The notes below the pieces were generated by a model. It saw only the letters and a program-made list of their open reading frames with translations. It had not been told where the DNA came from and did no database searches. Below are positions 23,966 to 32,802 of a stretch of 60,957 bases of DNA, piece by piece (position 1 is the first letter of the stretch; every line of letters begins with the position of its first letter). Location of the stretch: NCBI GenBank assembly GCA_004556055.1, contig SFIW01000017.1, positions 1-60,957 of the forward strand, read 5' to 3'. This DNA comes from Planctomycetaceae bacterium (GTDB lineage Bacteria; Planctomycetota; Planctomycetia; Pirellulales; Thermoguttaceae). The position numbers and the translations under genes are program-made.

Positions 23966-26059
23966 TTAATCCAGGCAGAATTCTTTTACGACTTCAGCGG
24001 GGGCAGGTCCGTATTTGGCAAGCGTCATCGAACAGGACGCGCGACCCTTCGTTAGCCCAAGAAGCGCCGAGGAATATCCAAAGAGATTGGACAAAGGCGT
24101 CTCCGCTTCGACGACGGTCGTTACCCCGCGCGCGTGAGTTTGAAGAACAATTCCGCGTCGCTGATTAATATCGCCTACAACGTCGCCGACGTATTCGTCG
24201 GGAGATTGAATTTCTAGATGCATAATTGGCTCCAGAAGAACCGATTTGCCTTCTTCAAACGCCTTACGGTACGCGGCGCCGACGGCGTATCGCAAAGCCG
24301 GTTCGTCGGTTGTCGCTTCATTAAAGACGCCGCCTGTTACAACTAACTTGACGCCGACAATAGGGAATCCGATGATTCCGCCGCCGAGGGTTTCCTCACG
24401 GAGAGCGTCAAGGACGATTTCCCTCCAAACGGGCTTAAAAGTTTCGTCGTCGGACTGGACGTCGACAAGCACGTCCTGCGAATCGGACAAGGGCTCGGCG
24501 TGCAAATTAATTTCGGCGAAATGAGAAACGCCTCCAAGAGATCTTTCGCCGCCGCCAACAACGTCGACTGGATTCTGCAAGGTTTCGCGGTAACTTACGC
24601 GAGGTTCGCGAATCTTCACATTGAGTTTATAATCTCTTAACAAGCGATGTTTTACAACTTCAAGGTGAAGCTCTCCCATTCCAGAAACAAGGGTTTGACC
24701 TGTTTCGCTATTCGTGGTCGCTTGGAACGTCGGGTCTTGTCGGCGCATCGATTCGAGGGCTTGAGTCAGCTTCTTATACTCGTCCGACGACTCCGGCTCA
24801 ATCGCCATCGACATGACCGTTGGGGGGAAGGTGATGGACTCAAGGAGAATCGGGTGTTTAACGTCGCACAAGGTATCTCCCGTGACGCTGTTTCGCAGAC
24901 CGATAACGCCGCAAATATCGCCCGCGGAAACAGAGTCGACGAGTGTGTTGTGATCCGCTTGGATTCGCCACAGTTGGGGGATATTTTCTTTTTGCTTTTC
25001 GCGCGGATTATAGACGCGACTGTTAGCGGTTAGCTTTCCAGAGTAAACGCGAATAAAGAACATATCGCCGTGCGGATGGGCGACAATTTTAAAAACGAGG
25101 GCGCTGAACGGCTCGTCGACGCTAAGCTTTCGGGTTTCCTTCTTCTCCGGATCGTCGGGATTAACTCCTTCGATAGGAGGTAGATCGTCTGGCGCGGGCA
25201 AATAGTGACAGACGCCGTCCATAACAGGCTGGACGCCGATTCCGTCGAGCGCCGAGCCGCAGAAGACGGGTACGCACATATCGGAAAGGGTGGCGCTTCG
25301 CAGAACTTTATGGATAAGTTCCACTGGAATTTCTTCTCCGGAGAGGAGAAGTTCCGTCATCTCGTCGCTAAACATTGAGAGATCGTCGAGGAGCTTTTCG
25401 CGATAGAGTTCGGCCTGATCGCGCATACCTTCTTCGATTTCGGTAACCTCGAAATCCTTTCCTTGCGTTTTAGAATCGTAAGAGATTTGTTTCATCGCGA
25501 CAAGGTCGACGATTCCGCGGAATGCGCCAGGAATATGCGACGGACCGGCCCCTACGGGAATGGCGACGATCACCGGCTTAGCGTCCAATCTCTTCTCAAT
25601 ATCGTCCACGACGGCATAAAAATCGGCGCCTTCGCGATCCATCTTATTGATGAAGGCGATGCGAGGGACGTGGTATCTATCCGCTTGACGCCAAACTGTT
25701 TCACTTTGCGCCTCGACGCCCTCGCGAGCGCTAAAAACGACGACTCCGCCGTCGAGAATACGCAACGATCGTTCCACTTCTGCGGTGAAATCAACGTGGC
25801 CAGGCGTGTCGATCAGATTGACGACATGACCGTTCCACTCAAAAGTCACGCACGCGGCGTTGATCGTAATGCCGCGCTCTCGCTCTTCTGGATCGTAGTC
25901 CGTCACCGTCGTGCCGGCGTCGACCATGCCGACTTTGTGAACCGACTTCGAATAATACAGCATCTTTTCTGTGACGGTTGTCTTCCCGGCGTCAATATGA
26001 GCAATAACGCCGATATTTCTCAGTTTTCCTTGAACGGGAGCCGTCTTGTCCTTGGCCAT
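23966..26059 (-). CDS. fusA: elongation factor G paralog
   Basis: This 697-residue translational GTPase has all EF-G domains. The G1 motif is AHIDAGKTT, the switch region DPEERERGITIN, then DTPGHVDFT and INKMDREGA (NKMD, the G4 motif). EMRRQDPTF-like and GMGELHLEV segments mark domain III and the C-terminal half carries domains IV-V, including GGGIIGFPIVGVKL. The YYSKSVHKVGMVDAGTTVTD segment and the general style resemble mitochondrial-type EF-G (EFG1/EFG2-like), which many Planctomycetota carry beside canonical EF-G, and one of those pair acts in ribosome recycling. I cannot assign elongation versus recycling. It is alone, not next to rpsL-rpsG-tuf. Confidence 0.88.
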   Translation of the reverse strand: MAKDKTAPVQGKLRNIGVIAHIDAGKTTVTEKMLYYSKSVHKVGMVDAGTTVTDYDPEERERGITINAACVTFEWNGHVVNLIDTPGHVDFTAEVERSLRILDGGVVVFSAREGVEAQSETVWRQADRYHVPRIAFINKMDREGADFYAVVDDIEKRLDAKPVIVAIPVGAGPSHIPGAFRGIVDLVAMKQISYDSKTQGKDFEVTEIEEGMRDQAELYREKLLDDLSMFSDEMTELLLSGEEIPVELIHKVLRSATLSDMCVPVFCGSALDGIGVQPVMDGVCHYLPAPDDLPPIEGVNPDDPEKKETRKLSVDEPFSALVFKIVAHPHGDMFFIRVYSGKLTANSRVYNPREKQKENIPQLWRIQADHNTLVDSVSAGDICGVIGLRNSVTGDTLCDVKHPILLESITFPPTVMSMAIEPESSDEYKKLTQALESMRRQDPTFQATTNSETGQTLVSGMGELHLEVVKHRLLRDYKLNVKIREPRVSYRETLQNPVDVVGGGERSLGGVSHFAEINLHAEPLSDSQDVLVDVQSDDETFKPVWREIVLDALREETLGGGIIGFPIVGVKLVVTGGVFNEATTDEPALRYAVGAAYRKAFEEGKSVLLEPIMHLEIQSPDEYVGDVVGDINQRRGIVLQTHARGVTTVVEAETPLSNLFGYSSALLGLTKGRASCSMTLAKYGPAPAEVVKEFCLD

Positions 26060-26476
26060 GAGAACGCTCTCTAAACTTTGCTAAAACGAAACATTATTAC
26101 CGCAATTATTGTCCTCATTCTAAGCTCTTCAACGTATTTATCAAGACCGGAGGCGTTTTATCAAGAATATACACAGTCGGAAATCTCTTTGACAAGGCGT
26201 TTTAATCCTTATGCGCCGGAATATGGAATCGACGTCAAGGATTTGTACAATCTACGTAAGATTCTTTTTTATGGGCTTGTTCTAGAAATTTAATTATTTA
26301 GAATTTCTCTCGAACTAATCGACGTATAATAGTTAAGGGCGATAAGTTTCGCTTGTGAAGATAACACCCTATTAATATATAACTAAGGAATAGCCGACGA
26401 ATTTTCTGCTTTTCCAATAGGGCGACAGTAGCGAAGAATCTTCACTCATGGAATTTGAAAATCAGGTGTTTGTACA

Positions 26477-27418
26477 GTGAAATTTACTAAGATGCATGGA
26501 GCCGGAAACGACTATGTCTACGTCGACACGTTTCGTGAAAAGTTGCCGATGGCTCCTGAAGAGTTGGCTCCGCTTGTTTCGAATCGGCACTTTGGAATCG
26601 GCAGCGACGGTCTTGTGTTGATTTGTCCTTCAGACGTCGCCGACGCGCAGATGCGTATGTTCAATCCAGACGGCTCCGAGAGCGAAATGTGCGGAAACGC
26701 GGTGCGATGCGTCGCGAAATACGTGGCGGAACGAAGTTTATCGCATCCTTCTCAGTTGCGCATTGCGACGGGGAAGGGCGTCTTGACCCTCCAATGCGAG
26801 TATGAAGGCGATCTCGTGACGCGCGTTCGCGTCGATATGGGCGCGCCTATTCTAGAGCCCGCGCTTGTCCCCACGACTTTGCGATCCTCAACTTCTGAAA
26901 CCGCCCCCGTCGTCGACAGGCCCGTCAGGGATCTCGGTTTGGATTTCTCCCAGGAATTAGGCGCCGGCTCCAAAGAACTAGAGTCTTTTCTCAATTCGCC
27001 TTTGACGTGCGTGTCGATGGGGAATCCCCACTGCGTGATATTTGTCGATCAACCTCTCTCCGACGCTCTCGTTCTAGGATGCGGTGCAAAAATAGAACGC
27101 TCTCTTGAAAACTTTCCGCGTAAAACGAACGTCCACTTTGTTCAGGTTCTTTCCGAGGACGAAGTCAGGATGCGCGTATGGGAGCGCGGCACGGGAGAAA
27201 CGTTGGCGTGCGGAACTGGCGCCTGCGCGGTTGGCGTCTCTTGCGTTCTGAGCGGGCGCACCAAATCGAACGTGTTGATCCATTTGTTAGGGGGCGACCT
27301 ACAGATAGAGTGGAACGGCGCCGACTCCGTCTACATGACGGGGCCCGCGCTTGAAACGTTCTCCGGCATATTAACGCGAGAATTTTTCAAACAATCGCGT
27401 AAAAATTTTACCGTGTAA
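26477..27418 (+). CDS. dapF: diaminopimelate epimerase
   Basis: DapF interconverts LL- and meso-diaminopimelate for lysine and peptidoglycan synthesis. The start KFTKMHGAGNDYVYVD is diagnostic. The two catalytic cysteines are present in MCGNAVRC (near residue 73) and in LACGTGACA (near 245), and FNPDGSE and GNPHCVIF also match. The start is GTG at 26477. The length of 313 exceeds the usual 275 because of an insertion near residues 130-160 (Ser/Thr/Pro-rich). A terminator follows. A functional dapF supports a meso-DAP peptidoglycan, consistent with the other cell-wall genes in the window. Confidence 0.93.
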   Translation: MKFTKMHGAGNDYVYVDTFREKLPMAPEELAPLVSNRHFGIGSDGLVLICPSDVADAQMRMFNPDGSESEMCGNAVRCVAKYVAERSLSHPSQLRIATGKGVLTLQCEYEGDLVTRVRVDMGAPILEPALVPTTLRSSTSETAPVVDRPVRDLGLDFSQELGAGSKELESFLNSPLTCVSMGNPHCVIFVDQPLSDALVLGCGAKIERSLENFPRKTNVHFVQVLSEDEVRMRVWERGTGETLACGTGACAVGVSCVLSGRTKSNVLIHLLGGDLQIEWNGADSVYMTGPALETFSGILTREFFKQSRKNFTV

Positions 27419-27426
27419 TGGAAAAC

Positions 27427-27462
27427 ATCCTCCTTGAGGTTATAATCAAGGAGGTTTTTTTA
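27427..27462 (+). terminator. intrinsic terminator after dapF
   Basis: CCTCCTTGA (27429-27437) and TCAAGGAGG (27446-27454) pair and are followed by seven T's. Confidence 0.85.
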
Positions 27463-27548
27463 TAAAAATTTATGAGTTTATATGAGTTTTAATCGATTTT
27501 GTTTATAACAAGATCGAGACTTAGGTTTCATATCGAGGTGTTTAATTT

Positions 27549-28706
27549 ATGAAAAGCAGTGCGCATAAGAGCGGTTTCACGCTCGTCGAATTATTGGTCG
27601 TTATCGCGATCATTGGTATCTTAATTGGTTTGCTTCTTCCTGCGGTCCAAGCGGCGCGCGAGGCCGCTCGTCGTATGCAATGCACCAACAACATGAAGCA
27701 GTACGTGTTGGCGATGCAGAATCATCATGACGTTCACAACAATCTTCCTTCTCAGATCGCGTGGGGCGGCGGCGTCCGTATGGATCGTTTGAGCGTCACG
27801 TATCAGCTTCTTCCTTACTTCGAACAGGCCGCGTTGAAGTCTCAAATTGACTCTCCTTCCGGTCCTACCGCCACGTGGCTTCCTTCTACTGCTTCTGACG
27901 GTCAAGAAGCGTGGGAAATTCGTACAACGAAAATTGACACGCTCCTTTGCCCTTCCGATCCTCAGGGGGGCGAACTCGTTCATCTTGGCGGCAAACACAA
28001 CCATGACGGACGTCCGCACAATATTGCGTACTGCATGGCGGACTGCGTCGCGCGTCTCGATAACATAAACGACACCCCTTATGAAACTAAGCCTGACGGA
28101 AACGGTCGTAAACGTGTTGCCCACGCGCGCGGAACAGGCGACTGCTCCCACCGTTCGCTCTTCTTCTGGTATGACAACAAAAATATGGCGTTCGTGACCG
28201 ACGGTACGAGCAATACGATTGTTTGTTCGGAAGTCGTCGCCGGTGAATACAGCAATACCAATATTCGTGGATCTCAGGTTTATTACGCCGGTTTTGACGC
28301 AGGAAGCTGGATTTCGAAACCGAGCCTCTGCATGAATATGCGCAACCCCAATAATCCTAACTCCTATCAGGACGGCGCGACGCTCGTGCAGCATCCTCGC
28401 ATGGGGAACTGGCTTGACTGCCTCCCCGGCAACAGCGCCTTCACGACCGTTATGCCGCCGAACTCTCCGACCTGCTACAAGTACAACCGGGAAAAAGGGC
28501 AAGTTATGCTCCTGCCTCCTTCGAGCTTCCACAGCGGCGGCGTTAACTGCGGTATGCTTGACGGTTCCGTCAGATTCGTTTCCGATACGGTCGACACCAA
28601 CGGCCTTAGCGATATCAAGACCGGCACGAACCTCACCGGCAAGAGCCCGCTTGGCGTTTGGGGCGCGATGGGTTCTCCGAACGGCGGCGAGACGGTTTCG
28701 CTCTGA
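27549..28706 (+). CDS. DUF1559 pilin-like protein (H-X9-DG type)
   Basis: This is a planctomycetal type IV pilin-like secreted protein. The N-terminus has a prepilin leader and cleavage context (SGFTLVELLVVIAIIGILI, with the conserved E at +5), followed by the AREAARRMQC segment typical of DUF1559 proteins. The C-terminus has the H-X9-DG motif (HSGGVNCGMLDGS), which marks the family and is thought to mediate association. The length is 385. These proteins are found in large numbers in Planctomycetota and are presumed surface or pseudopilus components. A strong terminator follows; the lipoprotein downstream is separately transcribed. Confidence 0.92.
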   Translation: MKSSAHKSGFTLVELLVVIAIIGILIGLLLPAVQAAREAARRMQCTNNMKQYVLAMQNHHDVHNNLPSQIAWGGGVRMDRLSVTYQLLPYFEQAALKSQIDSPSGPTATWLPSTASDGQEAWEIRTTKIDTLLCPSDPQGGELVHLGGKHNHDGRPHNIAYCMADCVARLDNINDTPYETKPDGNGRKRVAHARGTGDCSHRSLFFWYDNKNMAFVTDGTSNTIVCSEVVAGEYSNTNIRGSQVYYAGFDAGSWISKPSLCMNMRNPNNPNSYQDGATLVQHPRMGNWLDCLPGNSAFTTVMPPNSPTCYKYNREKGQVMLLPPSSFHSGGVNCGMLDGSVRFVSDTVDTNGLSDIKTGTNLTGKSPLGVWGAMGSPNGGETVSL

Positions 28707-28764
28707 TTTTTTTGAAACGTGTAAGTTTCCCGCCATTTGGCGTTAAGATCATTCGTTAATCCTA

Positions 28765-28808
28765 GGAGCGCGGCGAAACAAATGTGTATGCGCCGCGCCC
28801 TTTTTTTC
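28765..28808 (+). terminator. intrinsic terminator after the DUF1559 gene
   Basis: GCGCGGCG (28768-28775) and CGCCGCGC (28791-28798) pair and are followed by CC and seven T's. Confidence 0.85.
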
Positions 28809-28859
28809 GTCCTCTTTTCATTTTGAGGGCGTTTATCTAGAAGAGAAGAAAGTTTAAAA

Positions 28860-29336
28860 ATGAAAAAATACCTCCTCTTAATTGCGTGTGTATTGGCGTC
28901 TGTCTCAAGCTTGGGCTGCAAAGATAAATCTCGTCCAGCCGATCTTCCTGAAGATATGAGTCCTTGCTTTGTCACGATTACTCAGGAAGGGAAGCCGCTT
29001 GAGGGAGCTTCCGTTAATTTTGAGTATACGACTCCTGTGAAGTATACGACGAGCGGAGTTACCGACGCGAACGGCGTCGCGCAGATGAGCACCTACGGTT
29101 ATGGCGGCGCCCAGATCGGAACTGCTAAAGTTGTTGTGACGAAGATGGTGACCGAAGGCTTGGTTGAAGCGACCGACGAGGATGAAGAAGGCTCGATGGG
29201 TTCCGACTTCTATGTTGTCGACGCTAAATACGGTTCTGTTGACACGACGGATCTCGAAATTACCGTCGATAGCAAAGAATGTAAGGCTACGTTCGATGTT
29301 GGGCCAGCCGTTCATGATCCCGCCGGGAAACGTTGA
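28860..29336 (+). CDS. lipoprotein with transthyretin/carboxypeptidase-regulatory-like fold
   Basis: The N-terminus is a lipoprotein signal (MKKYLLLIACVLASVSS then LGC, with the lipobox cysteine at about residue 20). After it comes a single small beta domain: VTITQEGKPLEGASVNFEY and SGVTDANGVAQMSTYG match the carboxypeptidase regulatory/transthyretin-like style of surface lipoproteins in Planctomycetota. At 158 residues it is a single-domain protein. It is separated from the DUF1559 gene by a terminator but could be partnered with it: DUF1559 pilins are frequently followed by such a lipoprotein. The function is unknown. Confidence 0.82.
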   Translation: MKKYLLLIACVLASVSSLGCKDKSRPADLPEDMSPCFVTITQEGKPLEGASVNFEYTTPVKYTTSGVTDANGVAQMSTYGYGGAQIGTAKVVVTKMVTEGLVEATDEDEEGSMGSDFYVVDAKYGSVDTTDLEITVDSKECKATFDVGPAVHDPAGKR

Positions 29337-29367
29337 CCTTCATCGTTGCGAGTAGCGTTAGTTAAAA

Positions 29368-29404
29368 AAAAAGACGTCCGTCGAGAAAACGGACGTCTTT
29401 TTTA
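29368..29404. terminator. intrinsic terminator between convergent genes
   Basis: AAGACGTCCG (29371-29380) and CGGACGTCTT (29390-29399) form a 10-bp stem with a T-run on the plus strand and an A-run before it, so it can end both the lipoprotein gene and the convergent secreted-protein gene. Confidence 0.85.
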
Positions 29405-29428
29405 TTTTATTCTCGATATTTTGAGAAA

Positions 29429-31150
29429 TCATTCTTCTTCAAAGAGTTCGTCCAGATCTTCTCCTTCGTCTCCCGTACTCTTGTTTTTCTTGAGACTGGT
29501 TCGAACGACGTCGCCACAGACGCCAAAGAATTCTTTGGTGAGGGTCGATTGGCAGGTAAGCGCGTTGTCTTTATATGTCTTGGAGACGAGCGTCCGCACG
29601 TTGTTGGCGTCCGCAAGTTTATCTACGATTTGTTTGACGAACGGTTGGACGTTCGGTTGCTCTTTGGTGAAGATCTGCGCGAGCTTTGCGATTTGGACGT
29701 AATCGATCGTCAAGACGTATTGACTCTTTTCTCTTGTTTTGGAAGCGGCGGCGATCCGTTGGAATAGAGCGTCGGCGTTTTCCGAATCGATTCCAATGAG
29801 GAAGAGCGCGGAGTCTGAACTGACGCCAATCTTTACAACGAAGTCTTTGTCTGTTGGAAGAGGAAATTTAGGCTGCTTCGCAACGTCGGCGAGAGAGATT
29901 TTGAAAGTGGTAACTTGGAAACCTTCGATTTCTTCATTCGATAGCCCCTCGGAAATCTTTTCTTCTTTTTGGGCGATATTTTCGACAAGTTGTTTGACGC
30001 CTTCTTTTACGTTTTCAGGATCAGCGCAGGCCGAACCGCAGACGATTGTTAGAGGCTCGTTTGTAATAGCAAACGCTCTGTCGTAAGAAGGAGTTTTGAT
30101 TTGGGCGAGGAGGGCCTGTTCAAATAAGGCGGCAACTTTAACGGCTACCTCATGTTCAGTCGGCTTGTCGGCTAATGCGTCAAGACCTTGGTTGATATTG
30201 TTGTGAATGATAGACGCCACGTTGTCTAAATCTAATTCCTTCGGTCTGTATTCTTCGCCGGATTCAACGCTGACGAGGATGGTGTTGGGAGTCGTTGCAA
30301 TAGAATTCCAGCGAGTCGTGGAGTCCGCCGTCTTCTGAAGATGTTCAGCGATTTTCGAATCAGGAACGAAAGCGCATCTAAGCGTTGAGACTAGCGAGGA
30401 TTCAGAGGAAACCTCGAGGCTGTATTGCAAAGCTTGAATCGAATTTAGAAGATCGGAAAAGATAGCAAGAGAGTCTTCAATCGTCTTGAGTTTGTTTTCA
30501 TCGTCGTCGGGGATACTTTCCGCTAATTTCTGGCGTGCGATCGAAGAGACGGCTTCGATAAGCTCTTTCGGAAGTACGCTAAGATTTACGTTGACCGTCA
30601 ACAAGATTCCATTATCTTTTTGGATCGAATCAAGGTATTCGTTTTGGGGAATAGTCTTAACTTTTTCCACAAATTGGCTTGGAGTGACGATGAACAGATC
30701 GTCGACGAGAAATCCAGAATCAGGAATGGCTTCTTTGGGAAGTTTGTCGTTCGCAATCTTTTCAACAAAGGCCGCAACCGCTGCGTTCAGGACTTCTTCG
30801 TTGTTCTTTTCGACGTCTTTGACGGGGAAGAAGAGGAAGGGGAGAACCGTGTTGTCGTCTGTCGCCAGGACAAAGCCGAAGGGACGCGACTCGTCGAGGA
30901 CGTCAAAGCAACCGCGCGAGTTCGCTAAAAACCGCGCTCCTTCGGCTAGTCCGTCGCATTTCATGGCGTTGGCGACTCTTCCTGCTCCCGTAAAGACGGA
31001 GTCGACGCTCGGACAGACAACAGACGCTACGATTTTTGGGGACGATTCGTCCGCGCGCGTCGTCGTTGCATTAAAAAGGAAGCAACACGTCGACAAGAGC
31101 GCCGCCATAAGCGCCGCCGCTTTTTTGGGGAATGAAAGGTTGAAACTCAT
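29429..31150 (-). CDS. secreted protein of unknown function
   Basis: This 573-residue protein has a signal peptide (hydrophobic run near residues 11-28 with a cysteine pair, cleavage near TTTRA). The mature part is acidic, mostly alpha-helical by composition (many Glu/Lys/Asn), without cysteine pairs or enzyme signatures, and ends in an acidic tail (DLDELFEEE). The ATG at 31148-31150 has an AGGAGA ribosome-binding site; an upstream in-frame extension to 31213 lacks one and would put 21 residues before the signal peptide. I do not recognise the family. It resembles other planctomycetal secreted proteins only in style. Confidence 0.75.
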   Translation of the reverse strand: MSFNLSFPKKAAALMAALLSTCCFLFNATTTRADESSPKIVASVVCPSVDSVFTGAGRVANAMKCDGLAEGARFLANSRGCFDVLDESRPFGFVLATDDNTVLPFLFFPVKDVEKNNEEVLNAAVAAFVEKIANDKLPKEAIPDSGFLVDDLFIVTPSQFVEKVKTIPQNEYLDSIQKDNGILLTVNVNLSVLPKELIEAVSSIARQKLAESIPDDDENKLKTIEDSLAIFSDLLNSIQALQYSLEVSSESSLVSTLRCAFVPDSKIAEHLQKTADSTTRWNSIATTPNTILVSVESGEEYRPKELDLDNVASIIHNNINQGLDALADKPTEHEVAVKVAALFEQALLAQIKTPSYDRAFAITNEPLTIVCGSACADPENVKEGVKQLVENIAQKEEKISEGLSNEEIEGFQVTTFKISLADVAKQPKFPLPTDKDFVVKIGVSSDSALFLIGIDSENADALFQRIAAASKTREKSQYVLTIDYVQIAKLAQIFTKEQPNVQPFVKQIVDKLADANNVRTLVSKTYKDNALTCQSTLTKEFFGVCGDVVRTSLKKNKSTGDEGEDLDELFEEE

Positions 31151-31408
31151 TCGTTTTCTCCTGTGAAAAGATGGACATGCCCCTCGCGTCAATTCGTGCG
31201 AAAGACCTAGCATGATATTTCGTTTTAGAGTATGTTCGATTTGAACTCAAGACTCGATTTCTGAATGTTTCGCCGTCTCGGAGAAGTTCCGTGACAAACG
31301 ATCTTGTTAATTTTCTTGATTTAAGTTAGCTTTGATCGATTATTACGGTTAAATGACGGACGTTATTCCGTTTTGTTACATGAAATTCTTTTAAATGTTT
31401 TTTGACAT

Positions 31409-32350
31409 ATGGCGTCTTCACAAGATAGTGTGAAAAAAGACAAGAACTCTTTTTCCGCGAAATATACTACAGACGAGCAGGACGAAAAATTTCTTGCGGG
31501 AGCTTTAGACCGTCTTCTTGGCGCTCATGTGGACGTTGAGCTGAAACGTTTTGGTTCAAACTCAACGATCCAAGATTTTGCCAAAGAGTGGATGAACGTC
31601 GTTCCTTTGGACGTCTTGGGAGTTGAAGAAACCTTAGTATTTGAAAAAGAAAAAACGGATTGGTTTATTATCGTCGCCCCCACGACGACGTTCCTCTTGT
31701 ATTTGGACGCTTTTTTGGGGTTAGATATTGAGGAACTCTGTACGAATGAATCTTTGTGGAGCGAATTTTCTCAAGAATTGAGCGCTCGCGCTGCAATGAC
31801 GGAAGAGGAACGCACGGCGTTTGAATTCGCCGCTCCAAATCTCGGGGTTCTTCATTCCGCTTGGGGACAAGAGGATGAAAATCGCTTTGACGGGAAGGAT
31901 CATGGATGGAAGACGACTTTTTCTGAAAATGATTTGGCAAACGTGTTGGGGGGTCTCAACGGCGTTTCCGCGCGGTGGTCAATCTATTCCTTTGATTTAA
32001 GGGGGCGATCTTTTAATTTTGCCTTAATATCTCCGTCCTTGACTTCCAGACAAGTCGCCAACGGAGATGAAAAAGGACAGGAAGACCGAGCTTTTCAAGA
32101 TTCGAATGAAGTCCAGAAAAACTGCCAAAAAAAGGTTTACATTCGTATTGCCGAAGGTCGTGTTTCAGAAGACGTTCTGCGAAATCTTAAACCGGGGGAC
32201 GTTTTGACGACAGACGCGCCCGCAGATAAGCTTTTCGAAGCGATAGTCGATGGGAAAGTTGCTTTCTTAGTTAAAGCAGGGTTGTTCCAGGGGACTCCCG
32301 CCGTGCAGGTCAAGGAGATTCTTGAAGGAGACGTTCAGGGTAAGGATTGA
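31409..32350 (+). CDS. SpoA-domain protein (FliM/FliN/YscQ-like C-terminus)
   Basis: The last 70 residues match the SpoA (surface presentation of antigens) fold of FliN/FliM/YscQ: KVYIRIAEGRVSEDVLRNL, then KPGDVLTT and the C-terminal VQVKEI strand, with the V-x-I / LxxLxxGDV / D spacing of the family. The N-terminal 200 residues are unlike FliM and have no CheY-binding EIDALL motif visible. The protein has no signal peptide. No flagellar or type III secretion genes are next to it; the neighbours are a secreted protein and tRNA-Met. It may be an orphan switch or injectisome C-ring component. csrA elsewhere in the window is compatible with motility but does not prove it. Confidence 0.6.
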   Translation: MASSQDSVKKDKNSFSAKYTTDEQDEKFLAGALDRLLGAHVDVELKRFGSNSTIQDFAKEWMNVVPLDVLGVEETLVFEKEKTDWFIIVAPTTTFLLYLDAFLGLDIEELCTNESLWSEFSQELSARAAMTEEERTAFEFAAPNLGVLHSAWGQEDENRFDGKDHGWKTTFSENDLANVLGGLNGVSARWSIYSFDLRGRSFNFALISPSLTSRQVANGDEKGQEDRAFQDSNEVQKNCQKKVYIRIAEGRVSEDVLRNLKPGDVLTTDAPADKLFEAIVDGKVAFLVKAGLFQGTPAVQVKEILEGDVQGKD

Positions 32351-32376
32351 AATCATTATTTTTCGAGAAAAGACCC

Positions 32377-32404
32377 TTTACAAAGCGCAGTCAGAGTGTA
32401 ATAT
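32377..32404 (+). promoter_or_regulatory. promoter of tRNA-Met
   Basis: TTTACA (32377-32382) and TAATAT (32399-32404) are separated by 16 bases, 35 bases before the tRNA. Confidence 0.6.
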
Positions 32405-32439
32405 ATTAGCAACCTAAGCAACTGAGCGTTGCAGGTGAT

Positions 32440-32513
32440 GGCTGAATAGCTCAGTCGGTTAGAGCGACGGCTTCATAAGCCGTAGGTCACAGGTTCAAGT
32501 CCAGTTTCAGCCA
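32440..32513 (+). tRNA. tRNA-Met (CAU anticodon; elongator or lysidine-modified Ile type)
   Basis: The acceptor stem GGCTGAA/TTCAGCC encloses D, anticodon and T arms, and the anticodon loop reads CTTCATAA, giving CAU. The T loop is TTCAAGT. G1-C72 pairing excludes the initiator, so it is elongator tRNA-Met or tRNA-Ile2 that needs TilS lysidine; the overall body is closer to Met. The T stem (ACAGG/CCAGT) has one A-A mismatch. The 3' CCA is not encoded. A terminator follows. Confidence 0.93.
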
Positions 32514-32515
32514 CT

Positions 32516-32550
32516 AAAGCTAACGTTGATGAGACGTTAGCTTTTTTATT
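32516..32550 (+). terminator. intrinsic terminator after tRNA-Met
   Basis: AAGCTAACG (32517-32525) and CGTTAGCTT (32535-32543) pair and are followed by a T-run. Confidence 0.85.
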
Positions 32551-32802
32551 TTCGATTTATTGAGTTCTTTAGACGCGTAGAACTATTTCTTGCTTTTCTG
32601 TCTCTCCCTTTGATTGTCGTGAGGTCTTTCAGTCTTGTGCGTCTTTCAATGGACATTGGTTTTGAGACTACTATTGGGGGAACTGGTTCCTATGGAGAAT
32701 TGAAAGCGGAGGTGGGCGAGATGAAGCGAGGTTGACTTTGAGATTGGATTCCAGATAACAGTTTGAAAAAGTGTCACGATTCAGGATTGGAATCAGGTAG
32801 GA

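Noticed and set aside
26078..26293. 71-codon plus-strand frame starting with a hydrophobic stretch, divergent from the EF-G gene
   Set aside because: TTG start without a ribosome-binding site, no family resemblance, and it lies where the divergent promoters should be.
27621..28736. 371-codon minus-strand frame opposite the DUF1559 gene
   Set aside because: It is the antisense shadow of a gene with clear prepilin and H-X9-DG motifs; the translation is Arg-rich and has no motif.
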